A stretch of 64,000 nucleotides of DNA from Thermohalobaculum sp050331335 (GTDB lineage Bacteria > Pseudomonadota > Alphaproteobacteria > Rhodobacterales > Rhodobacteraceae), in NCBI GenBank assembly GCA_050331335.1, contig JBHJGY010000004.1:9545-73544 (forward strand). Direction: 5' to 3'. The translations under genes were made by a program, and so were the position numbers. The notes below the pieces were generated by a model that was given only the letters and a program-made list of their open reading frames with translations, searched no databases and was not told the origin of the DNA. Below are positions 27,385 to 34,763 of the stretch, piece by piece (positions within the stretch are counted from its first letter, which is position 1; every line of letters starts with the position of its first letter).

Positions 27385-28140
27385 TCAGCCGCGCGCCCTG
27401 TAGTGATAGCATGCCGCGACCACCATGCCGAGGCCACGATAAAGCGCGCAGGCCGGCCCATTGCTCTTGGTCACCGCGAGCGCGAGGGTGTCGGCTCCGA
27501 CCTCCGCGGCCCAGCGCGCAGCACCGCGCATCAACCGCGCCCCGGCCCCCTGGCGACGCGCCGCCGGACGCACCTCGATTGCATGGATCATGGCGACCCC
27601 GCCGTCGCAAGCAACGAAGGCCACCCCGACGGGCCGGTCCCCGACCCGCGCCAGAAGCGTCATCCGCGGTCCGGTTACGCGCGCCATCACCGCCAACCGA
27701 CCGGGGCCGATCCCACCCTCGGCCCAAATCTCCTCGGCAACCGCAAGCCGGGTGCTCACGCGGATCAGCCTTGCGGTCTCGTCCGCCCTGTCCACGAGGG
27801 TGGCGACCGGTGCCGCATAGATGGCGACGGGATCGACAACGCGGTAGCCTTGGGCGCTGAGCGCTGCGTCGAGTGCCGGCTCGTCGCCGAGACGAAAGAG
27901 CGGCGGCTGGTTCCAACGGGCCATCGCGGCTTCGGCAGCGGCGATCTGGGGTATCGACCCGACCGGCCAAGCCGATGCGCAGGACACCCGCTGACCTCCC
28001 CCGGCGCCGCGTCGCAGCCGCCACCCATCGGCCTCGCGGATCTCGGCCGGAGCCCAGGTGGCATCGATCGCGGCAAAGACCCGCTCCGCGCTCGGCGGCA
28101 CCCAACCTGCCGGCGCGCCGGTGTCGTGGGACCCAGCCAC
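27385..28140 (-). CDS. GNAT-family N-acetyltransferase
   Basis: The 251-residue product carries one C-terminal GNAT domain with the acetyl-CoA loop VRPAARRQGAGARLM near residues 193-207 and the closing motif SNGPACALYRGLGM. The N-terminal half is related in composition to the tandem GNAT proteins but has lost the motif. Substrate unknown. It ends about 106 bases before the OmpA gene and begins 5 bases after the smpB stop, so it is probably cotranscribed with smpB. Confidence 0.85.
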   Translation of the reverse strand: MAGSHDTGAPAGWVPPSAERVFAAIDATWAPAEIREADGWRLRRGAGGGQRVSCASAWPVGSIPQIAAAEAAMARWNQPPLFRLGDEPALDAALSAQGYRVVDPVAIYAAPVATLVDRADETARLIRVSTRLAVAEEIWAEGGIGPGRLAVMARVTGPRMTLLARVGDRPVGVAFVACDGGVAMIHAIEVRPAARRQGAGARLMRGAARWAAEVGADTLALAVTKSNGPACALYRGLGMVVAACYHYRARG

Positions 28141-28145
28141 CCGGC

Positions 28146-28628
28146 TCAGCCCCGGTCCCGCATCAGCCGCGCCTTTTCGCGCTGCCAGTCGCGCTTCTTT
28201 TCGGTGTCGCGCTTATCGGCCATTTTCTTGCCCTTTGCGAGGCCGAGCTCAAGCTTCGCGATCCCGCGTTGGTTAAAGTAGAGCTTGAGCGGCACGAGGG
28301 TCATGCCGTCGCGTCCGATCCCTTGATCGAGCCTCGCGAGCTCACGCTTATGCACCAGGATCTTGCGCCGTCGCCGCGGCTCATGACCGAAAGCGGCGGA
28401 CTTCGCTTGGGAAAACTCGGGAATGTAGCTGTTTATGAGCCACAGCTCGCCATCCTCCACGCTCGCATAGCTCTCGGCGATGTTGGCTTGGCCTTCGCGC
28501 AGCGCCTTAACCTCGGAGCCGTGCAGCATGATGCCCGCCTCGAGGCTGTCCTCAATGAAATACTGGTGGCGCGCCTTGCGATTTTCTGCAGCGAGCTTGA
28601 TTTGCGGGGTTTGCTTTTTGTCAGCCAT
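28146..28628 (-). CDS. smpB: SsrA (tmRNA)-binding protein SmpB
   Basis: SmpB brings tmRNA to ribosomes stalled on broken messages. The 160-residue protein has the family core ARHQYFIEDSLEAGIMLHGSEVK and INSYIPEFSQ, and LVPLKLYFNQRGIAKLELG. The lysine/arginine-rich tail (KKMADKRDTEKKRDWQ) enters the decoding centre. No clear ribosome site precedes the ATG; instead a 7-bp GC hairpin ends two bases upstream of it. The upstream neighbour is the lysine-rich unknown protein. RNase R, its usual partner, is encoded at 20.7 kb. Confidence 0.96.
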   Translation of the reverse strand: MADKKQTPQIKLAAENRKARHQYFIEDSLEAGIMLHGSEVKALREGQANIAESYASVEDGELWLINSYIPEFSQAKSAAFGHEPRRRRKILVHKRELARLDQGIGRDGMTLVPLKLYFNQRGIAKLELGLAKGKKMADKRDTEKKRDWQREKARLMRDRG

Positions 28629-28630
28629 GG

Positions 28631-28650
28631 CCGCGCCGATTTAGGCGCGG
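28631..28650 (-). promoter_or_regulatory. GC-rich hairpin directly upstream of smpB
   Basis: On the minus strand CCGCGCC, a loop TAAATC and GGCGCGG form a perfect 7-bp stem that ends two bases before the smpB ATG. It occupies the place of a ribosome site. It could block translation initiation or terminate upstream transcripts, although no U-run follows. Confidence 0.55.
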
Positions 28651-28672
28651 GGGGCGCCGATGTCCATCCGGG

Positions 28673-29287
28673 TCAGGCGGGCTTCAGCTTGAGCACCTGT
28701 TTGCGTAGGAGGATCGCTTCCTTGACCTCCTTGCGCATCTCCTTGACCACCCGCTTGAGCAGTGACTTGGCCTTCTTCACCGCGCCAACCGCGCTGCCCA
28801 CATCCGTGATCCAGTCGGCGACGAATCTCAGCACCACTTTGAAGCCGTTAATCACCGACAACGCGGTCCCGAGCGGGTTCAGCGCCGCCAGGAAGTCTGT
28901 AACCCAGGCGAAGATCTCCCGCAGCATCCGCACGTAGCGTACGAAATGCTTCTTCATCTGCGCGATGATCTTGTTGGGGTCGGCTGCTTTCATGATCAGC
29001 CCGATAATCTTGTTGCCGAGCCGGAGCGCTTGGCGCGCAAGGCCTGGGACGGTGTCGACCGCGGCTAAGACCCGTTGGCCGACCGTGACCACGGTGTTGA
29101 CGACGCTCTTGCCCACCTTGGAGGCGATCTCAACGCCGCGGGTGAAAGCATTCTGGAAAAAGCCCTTGGCCGAAGAAAACTTCGAGTTGATCTTTTTGAA
29201 GACCATTTTCCAAAGCTGGAACAGCCGTACCTGGTAGGTCTGAACCGCCCTTAGGACCGGGGCCGTCGGATCGTTCGTCATCGGCAT
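28673..29287 (-). CDS. Hypothetical lysine-rich helical protein
   Basis: I do not recognise this 204-residue protein. It has about 23 Lys and a dozen Arg against about 11 acidic residues, so it is strongly basic. This contrasts with its Arg-dominated neighbours. Long segments look helical and amphipathic with short hydrophobic stretches (for example IFAWVTDFLAALNPLGTALSVI). There is no signal peptide and no zinc or nucleotide motif. Conceivable roles are membrane-surface or nucleic-acid binding; neither is shown. A GGAGAGGTGAG ribosome site supports the start. It sits between dapA and smpB on the same strand. Confidence 0.8.
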   Translation of the reverse strand: MPMTNDPTAPVLRAVQTYQVRLFQLWKMVFKKINSKFSSAKGFFQNAFTRGVEIASKVGKSVVNTVVTVGQRVLAAVDTVPGLARQALRLGNKIIGLIMKAADPNKIIAQMKKHFVRYVRMLREIFAWVTDFLAALNPLGTALSVINGFKVVLRFVADWITDVGSAVGAVKKAKSLLKRVVKEMRKEVKEAILLRKQVLKLKPA

Positions 29288-29377
29288 CTCTCACCTCTCC
29301 ACGGCGTCGTTAGATTACGCTATGGCAGGGGGAGGGGCAATGTCGCCGCCGTCGCGGTTCCTGTCCAGAACCGTGGA

Positions 29378-30256
29378 TCAGGCGCGCAACAGCCCGAGAC
29401 GCACCATGGCGGCATGGATCGCGGCCTGGGTCGGCGCGCTGGGCTCGACCAGCGGGAGGCGGACCGTCGGCGCGCATCGCCCGAGGAGGGAGAGCGCGTA
29501 CTTCGCCCCCACAAGCCCCGGTTCTAGGAACAGCGCGGTGTGCAACGGCATCAGCTTGTCATGCAGCTCAAGCGCGCGGGCCCAGTCGCGGGCCATCATC
29601 GATTCCTGGAACTCCGAGCAAAGCGCCGGCGCCACATTCGCCGTCACCGAGATCGACCCGGTTCCGCCATGGGCGTTGAAACCGAGCGCAGACGCATCCT
29701 CCCCGGAGAGCTGGATAAAGTCGTGACCGCATAATGCACGCTGATGTGACGCCCTCACGACGTCCGACGTCGCATCTTTGACGCCGATGATCCGCGGCAG
29801 CTTCGACAGCTCGCCCATGGTCTCGGGGCTCATATCCACAACCGATCGACCGGGGATATTGTAGATGATGATCGGGATCTCGACCGCGTCATGCAGCGTC
29901 CGGTAATGGGCGATCAGTCCGGCCTGGGTAGGCTTGTTGTAGTAGGGTGTCACCACGAGCGCCGCATCCGCGCCTGCCGCCTTGGCATGCGCCGTGAACC
30001 GGATCGCCTCCTCGGTGTTGTTCGAGCCCGTGCCGGCGATGACTGGAACCCGACCGGCAGACTGAGCGACCACGAGGTCGATCACCCGTTCATGCTCCTC
30101 GGGCGTCAGCGTCGGGCTCTCCCCGGTGGTGCCGACCGGAACCAAGCCGTGGCTGCCCTCGGTGATCTGCCAGTCGACCAAGGCGCGCAAGGCCGCTTCA
30201 TCGACAGCATCCGCGGTGAAGGGGGTGACGAGGGCGGTGAGCGAGCCTCTGATCAT
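29378..30256 (-). CDS. dapA: 4-hydroxy-tetrahydrodipicolinate synthase
   Basis: DapA condenses pyruvate with aspartate semialdehyde, the first step of the diaminopimelate/lysine branch. The 292-residue length is standard. The family motifs are VPVGTTGESPTL near residue 41, VTPYYNKPTQAGL near residue 103, the YNIPGRS segment and the Schiff-base lysine in IIGVKDATSD near residue 161. The start at ATG 30256 is preceded by GGAG; longer upstream reading through another gene is rejected. It is divergent from the transglycosylase gene, with 233 bases between them. Confidence 0.96.
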   Translation of the reverse strand: MIRGSLTALVTPFTADAVDEAALRALVDWQITEGSHGLVPVGTTGESPTLTPEEHERVIDLVVAQSAGRVPVIAGTGSNNTEEAIRFTAHAKAAGADAALVVTPYYNKPTQAGLIAHYRTLHDAVEIPIIIYNIPGRSVVDMSPETMGELSKLPRIIGVKDATSDVVRASHQRALCGHDFIQLSGEDASALGFNAHGGTGSISVTANVAPALCSEFQESMMARDWARALELHDKLMPLHTALFLEPGLVGAKYALSLLGRCAPTVRLPLVEPSAPTQAAIHAAMVRLGLLRA

Positions 30257-30489
30257 GCCGAGCTCCATGGGTCTGAATTGGCAGCGGCTATAGGGCGTTT
30301 CCGACGGGCCGGCAAGCGCGGGCCGGCATCGGCAAACGACCAGCTTATCCACCGGTCGTATGGATCCGTGGCTGTCCCGAACGCGCCGATCTGTGTTAAG
30401 CTTCAAAAAGAGGCGATACGTTGCGCACACCGGTCCGACAGAGGCGGGGGCGCGGCGATCTGGAGCGGGCCAAAGCGGGAGCAGCTGGC

Positions 30490-32163
30490 ATGCGGAGATT
30501 TTCACGAGCCGTCCTGATGCTTGGGGCGACATGTCTGGCCTTTGCTTTGATCGCGCCGCCGCCTGGGGCCGATCTCCGCCCCGCCGCGCAGGCGCAAACT
30601 GCGGCGCCTCTGCTCGATCTCGCCGAAGCGCGCCGCCAGGGATCGGTGCTGCGGGAGGCGCTGGCCTTGGGCGCAGGCGGCAACTGGGCTGCAGCCGAGG
30701 CGGAGATCGCGCGGGAGGGGGATCCCCTGCTCGCGGACATCGTGCTGTGGCGCAAACTCCGCGCTGGCGCCGGATCCATCGGCGAATACCGCGCCTATGC
30801 CGCGCGCCGGCCCAACTGGCCAGGCCACACCCAGCTCCGCGAGGTCGTCCTCGGCGAGCGCAGCGGCGGAGGCGACGCGGCGGCGCTGTCGGGGACCGCA
30901 CTGACCAACTGGCGCGAGTTCTCCCGGATCTATCGCAGCGACCGAGACCGTGCTGCCGAACGCCTCGACGCGCTCTCGATGGATGCCGCGGCTCTCGGCG
31001 TTCCGCAGCGGTGGGCCACCCGCCGCCGCAGTCTTGCCCGGGCCGCGGCGCGCGACGGCCGCCCGACGCTGGCCTATCGCCTCGCGGCCCGCCATCATCT
31101 GACACCTGCAGCCGGTTATGCCTATGCGGATTGCGAGTGGATCGCCGGCTGGGTGGCGCTGCGCCGGCTCAACGACCCGCAACTGGCGCTGGCCCATTTC
31201 GAGCGCTTCGAAGCGGCGGTCGAAACGCCCATCAGCCTCGGCCGCGGGGGGTATTGGGTGGGCCGGGCACTCGCCGCGCTGGGCCGCAACGAGGCAGCCC
31301 GAGCCGCCTATGGCCGCGCCGCGCGATTCCCAACCTCGTTCTACGGCCAGCTGGCCGCCGCCGAGATCGGTGCGGCGGGCGACCCCGCCCTCGCGCGGCC
31401 CGATCTGCCGGACTGGCGCACCCAGCCCGCCGTCCAGACCGACGATGTCCGCATGGCCACCGTGCTCACCTATGCGGGCGAACGGGGGCTGTCCGATGCC
31501 AGCTTCAACCGCATCGGCCGACTTATGCGCACGCAGGACGATCTCGCCGCGCTCGCGGATCTTACGCTGGAAATCGGCAAGCCCCATGTCGCAGTGCGGC
31601 TGGCCAAGACCGGCGCACGACGCGGCTGGCTGATCTATCCAGCGTATTATCCGCTGCATCCGCTTGGGATCTATGTCGACGACGTGGAGCCGGCCTTCGC
31701 GCTCTCGGTGGCCCGCCAGGAGACCGAGCTAAACCCCGAAGCGGTCAGCCGGGCTGGGGCGCGCGGGCTGATGCAGCTGATGCCGGGCACGGCGAAGCTC
31801 GTCGCCGGCCAGCTTGGCGAGCCTTATGACAAGCGCCGACTGCTGACCGACTGGCGCTACAACGCCCGCCTCGGCAGCCGTTATCTGCGCGACCGGGTGC
31901 GGGCTTTCGGCGGCTCATATGTGCTGGCGGCGGCGGCCTATAATGCAGGGCCTCGCCGTGCGGCCGACTGGAGCAAGCTCTACGGCGATCCGCGTGACCC
32001 TTCTGTGGATGTCATCGACTGGATCGAGACAATTCCCTTTAACGAGACCCGCAATTATGTCCAGCGCGTGATGGAGGGCCTCTATGTCTACCGCTCTCGT
32101 CTGACAGGCCGGGCGGGCCCGATGACCATTCTTGAAGATCTTGCGCGCGGCCGGCGCGGCTAG
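30490..32163 (+). CDS. Soluble lytic murein transglycosylase
   Basis: This periplasmic enzyme cleaves peptidoglycan glycan chains to anhydro-muropeptides. After a signal sequence (MRRFSRAVLMLGATCLAFAL) comes a long alpha-helical superhelix domain, then a C-terminal SLT domain. That domain has the catalytic glutamate in LSVARQETELNPEAVSRAG, then GARGLMQLMPGTAK and AAAAYNAGPRR, as in Slt70. The start at ATG 30490 has a GGGAG ribosome site; the frame is open from 30421. The product is 557 residues. The stop overlaps that of the VPLPA-CTERM gene by 4 bases on the other strand. Confidence 0.93.
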   Translation: MRRFSRAVLMLGATCLAFALIAPPPGADLRPAAQAQTAAPLLDLAEARRQGSVLREALALGAGGNWAAAEAEIAREGDPLLADIVLWRKLRAGAGSIGEYRAYAARRPNWPGHTQLREVVLGERSGGGDAAALSGTALTNWREFSRIYRSDRDRAAERLDALSMDAAALGVPQRWATRRRSLARAAARDGRPTLAYRLAARHHLTPAAGYAYADCEWIAGWVALRRLNDPQLALAHFERFEAAVETPISLGRGGYWVGRALAALGRNEAARAAYGRAARFPTSFYGQLAAAEIGAAGDPALARPDLPDWRTQPAVQTDDVRMATVLTYAGERGLSDASFNRIGRLMRTQDDLAALADLTLEIGKPHVAVRLAKTGARRGWLIYPAYYPLHPLGIYVDDVEPAFALSVARQETELNPEAVSRAGARGLMQLMPGTAKLVAGQLGEPYDKRRLLTDWRYNARLGSRYLRDRVRAFGGSYVLAAAAYNAGPRRAADWSKLYGDPRDPSVDVIDWIETIPFNETRNYVQRVMEGLYVYRSRLTGRAGPMTILEDLARGRRG

Positions 32164-32873
32164 GCCGCGCGGCGCAACAGCGCGAGGGCGCCGAAACCCG
32201 ATAGCAAAAGCGCAAGCGCCGGCGGCAGGGGGACGGCGCTCGTGATCGCCCCGTCGTCCACCGCGAGGGTGAACCCGACCGAGTTCTCCGGCTGCTCACC
32301 CCCGGCATTGGTCGTGAACGAGATCTGCGTGTAGGTCCCCTTGAGTTGAAGCGAGAAGCCGTCGGAGAGACTGTTCCGATAGGTTTTCGAGGAGGCGGTG
32401 ACCACGCTGCCGGCGCTGAACTCGACGGTCCCGGAATTACTGTCGACCAATGTCAGCACGGTTCCGTCCGGGAAATCGAACACCGTGGTGCCCTGATCGA
32501 GCGAATCGAAAAGGAGCCAGGGGTCGGTGACCGCCAGCCCGCCGAGGTCGAGGACCGCCTCGCCCGCCGTGCCGGCAAGCCAACCGATCGCCGCCACAGA
32601 GTCATCGACCCCGGGGTCGTCGATCCCCGGGACCAGGTTTTGCCCAGGCTGGGAGGCCAAGTTGGTTCTATTAAGGGTCTGACCGGACCCGCCAGAGGTC
32701 AGCGCGTCATCGGTCGCCGTGAGTGTGACCGTCGTGCCTTGCAGCACGCCAGTCGCGATGCCGTCGGGCGAGGTGTCTTCCGCGCCGCCGGGTGTCCAGT
32801 CGACCGTCACCGTCGCTGCCTGCGCGCCCACAGAAAACATTATTGCCAGGATTGCCGATCCGACTGCTTGCAT
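32160..32873 (-). CDS. VPLPA-CTERM sorting-domain protein
   Basis: The approximately 237-residue product has an N-terminal signal peptide (AILAIMFSVGAQA). A Thr/Ser/Asp/Gly-rich body with no recognised domain follows. The C-terminus reads AVPLPPALALLLSGFGALALLRRAA, that is a VPLPA-like motif, a hydrophobic helix and an Arg cluster. Such tails are recognised by exosortases, which anchor or process surface proteins in many Rhodobacterales. Its low Lys and high Asp/Thr content fits a secreted protein. ATG 32873 is preferred; GTG 32885 is possible. The exosortase itself is not in this window. Confidence 0.85.
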   Translation of the reverse strand: MQAVGSAILAIMFSVGAQAATVTVDWTPGGAEDTSPDGIATGVLQGTTVTLTATDDALTSGGSGQTLNRTNLASQPGQNLVPGIDDPGVDDSVAAIGWLAGTAGEAVLDLGGLAVTDPWLLFDSLDQGTTVFDFPDGTVLTLVDSNSGTVEFSAGSVVTASSKTYRNSLSDGFSLQLKGTYTQISFTTNAGGEQPENSVGFTLAVDDGAITSAVPLPPALALLLSGFGALALLRRAA

Positions 32874-32982
32874 AGTTCCGCTCACGCTTACACATTTCCC
32901 GGATTGTTATATCACCTGCGGCGTCCGCAGACGATCCTGAATTCGCAACCTCCCGGCATGTGCCACGCCAAACGCGAGACAG

Positions 32983-33003
32983 TTTTTGGAATCATTCTTG
33001 ATT
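32983..33003. promoter_or_regulatory. Possible iron-responsive operator upstream of the Nfu gene
   Basis: An imperfect palindrome TTGGAA-TCA-TTCTTG in an AT-rich stretch lies about 50-70 bases before the Nfu start. It partly resembles the Irr iron-control element (TTxGAA-N3-TTCxAA) known in alphaproteobacteria, with mismatches in both arms. The Fe-S gene context fits but the match is not strong. Confidence 0.25.
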
Positions 33004-33050
33004 GTGAGGGCGATCTGCGCCACCTCTGGATGAAACTTCCGGAGAGAGCG

Positions 33051-33614
33051 ATGTTCATCCAGACCGAAGCGACACCGAATCCGCAGACCCTCAAATTCGT
33101 CCCGGGCCAGGCCGTTATGCAGTCTTCGACCGCGGATTTCCCCTCCCGCGACGGGGCGGAGGCGTCGCCGCTCGCCACCCGCATCTTCGCGGTCGACGGC
33201 GTCGAGGCGGTATTTCTCGGGCGCGACTTCGTGACGGTCACCAAGGGCGACGTCGACTGGGCCCATATCAAGCCGGCGATCCTCGGCGCGATCATGGAGC
33301 ATTATCAGTCGGGCGACCCGGTGATGCAGGGAGACGGCGGGCGCGCGGCTGTCGGCCATGCCGAACATGACGGCCCGGATGCGGAAATCGTCGGCCAGAT
33401 CAAGGAGCTGCTCGATACCCGCGTTCGACCAGCCGTTGCCCAGGACGGCGGCGACATCACCTTCCACGGCTTCGATCGCGGCGTCGTGTATCTCCACATG
33501 CAAGGCGCTTGCGCCGGCTGCCCCTCTTCGACGCTGACGCTCAAGCACGGCATCGAGAACCTCCTGCGCCACTATATCCCCGAGGTCGTCGAGGTGCGCC
33601 CCGTCGGCGTCTGA
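33051..33614 (+). CDS. Nfu-type iron-sulfur cluster scaffold protein
   Basis: The 187-residue product combines an N-terminal Nfu domain (MFIQTEATPNPQTLKFVPGQ) with a C-terminal NifU-like domain. The latter carries the CxxC cluster-binding motif in QGACAGCPSSTLTLKHGIE near residue 153. It binds and hands on Fe-S clusters in the cytoplasm. The start ATG has GGAGAGAG just upstream. The gene leads nfu-tsaB-rimI, an arrangement common in Rhodobacterales. Iron control is possible (see the site at 32983). Confidence 0.94.
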   Translation: MFIQTEATPNPQTLKFVPGQAVMQSSTADFPSRDGAEASPLATRIFAVDGVEAVFLGRDFVTVTKGDVDWAHIKPAILGAIMEHYQSGDPVMQGDGGRAAVGHAEHDGPDAEIVGQIKELLDTRVRPAVAQDGGDITFHGFDRGVVYLHMQGACAGCPSSTLTLKHGIENLLRHYIPEVVEVRPVGV

Positions 33615-33620
33615 CGACCG

Positions 33621-34265
33621 GTGATCCTCGGGATCGACACCGCCGCGGGGCAATGCGCCGTGGCCCTTGTCGATGGCGGCGCCGTGCGCGCGCAGCGAGC
33701 CGAGCGCATGGCGCGCGGCCATGCCGAGGCGCTGTGGCCCATGATCGACTTCGCCTTGGCCGAAGCGCGGGCCGGATATCCGGATATCACCCGCATCTCG
33801 GTCTGCACCGGGCCGGGCTCTTTCACCGGCATTCGCGTGGGCGTGGCCGCGGCACGGGGCCTGGCGCTCGGGGGCGGGGTACCGGCCCTCGGGATTGATC
33901 GGTTCGACGCGCTCTGGGCACCGATCGATCTGGTCGGCTGGCCCGCAGCGACGGCTGTTGCGGTGGCTCTCGCAGGGCCCCAACAGACGGCCTATTTGCG
34001 GCTCTACGATGCCAATTGTGCCGTCCTCGGCGAGGACCGCCGGATCCCGATTGGAGATCTCGAAGCCGAGACGCCCCCGGGGGCCGCCCGTTTTGGCGAT
34101 GGCTGGCCCGGGGCCGAGGAAGCTGCCGGTCTGCCCGACCCGGTTTGGCTCGCCAAGCTCGCCGCCCGGCTGCCTGCCGATCCGGCCGATCCCCCAGCGC
34201 CTCACTATCTCCGCGGTCCCAATGCCGACCCGCCACGTCACGGCCCCCCACCGCGCCTCGACTGA
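33621..34265 (+). CDS. tsaB: tRNA threonylcarbamoyladenosine biosynthesis protein TsaB
   Basis: TsaB is the scaffold partner of TsaD in making the t6A modification of tRNAs that read ANN codons. The 214-residue protein has the actin-like fold motifs MILGIDTAAGQCAVALV and TGPGSFTGIRVGVAAARGL, but lacks the metal ligands of TsaD, as normal. The GTG start at 33621 follows the Nfu stop by 6 bases. The stop TGA shares its last base with the rimI ATG, so the two are coupled. Confidence 0.94.
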   Translation: MILGIDTAAGQCAVALVDGGAVRAQRAERMARGHAEALWPMIDFALAEARAGYPDITRISVCTGPGSFTGIRVGVAAARGLALGGGVPALGIDRFDALWAPIDLVGWPAATAVAVALAGPQQTAYLRLYDANCAVLGEDRRIPIGDLEAETPPGAARFGDGWPGAEEAAGLPDPVWLAKLAARLPADPADPPAPHYLRGPNADPPRHGPPPRLD

Positions 34266-34735
34266 TGGTCCGCATCGTCGTCCCAGATCCTGCGGTGGCC
34301 GAGCGGCTGGCGCGTCTCGCTGCGGCCGCCTTCGAGGGCCGGGGGGCCCACTGGACGGTGGCCGACTTCGCCGCCCTCGGGCCTCCTCCGCCGGTCGCCG
34401 TCATCACCGACGACGCGATCCGCGCGGGGCTTATCGTCGTCCAGATCGCCGGCGACGAGGCGGAGATCCTGAATTTCGGCGTGGTCCGGCCGGCGCGCCG
34501 GCAGGGTCTCGGAACCGATCTCCTTGCCGCCGCAGAGGCCCTGGCCGCCGAACTGGGCGCGGCGCGCCTGGTTCTCGAGGTCGCGGTCGATAACGCGCCG
34601 GCCCGGGGCCTTTATGCCCGTTTCGGCTATGCGGAGATCGGGCGCCGCGCCGCGTACTATCTGCGGCACGACGGCAGTCGCGTCGATGCCCTTGTCCTCG
34701 CCCGCCCGCTTGCCGACCCAAGCGCGCCGGGCTAG
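34265..34735 (+). CDS. rimI: Ribosomal-protein-alanine N-acetyltransferase RimI-like
   Basis: A 156-residue single-domain GNAT protein with the acetyl-CoA loop VRPARRQGLGTDLLAAA and C-terminal NAPARGLYARFGYAEIGRR, the layout of RimI. RimI acetylates the N-terminal alanine of ribosomal protein bS18. Linkage to tsaB is the classic RimI context. Some alphaproteobacterial RimI-like genes next to tsaB may act on other proteins. Followed by leuC after 28 bases. Confidence 0.85.
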   Translation: MVRIVVPDPAVAERLARLAAAAFEGRGAHWTVADFAALGPPPPVAVITDDAIRAGLIVVQIAGDEAEILNFGVVRPARRQGLGTDLLAAAEALAAELGAARLVLEVAVDNAPARGLYARFGYAEIGRRAAYYLRHDGSRVDALVLARPLADPSAPG

Positions 34736-34763
34736 GACAGCCCAAAAGCCTCAGGAGGATCCG

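Noticed and set aside
30345..30353. TTATCCACC, a near DnaA box between dapA and the transglycosylase gene
   Set aside because: A single imperfect site with no AT-rich partner, far from the hemE junction.
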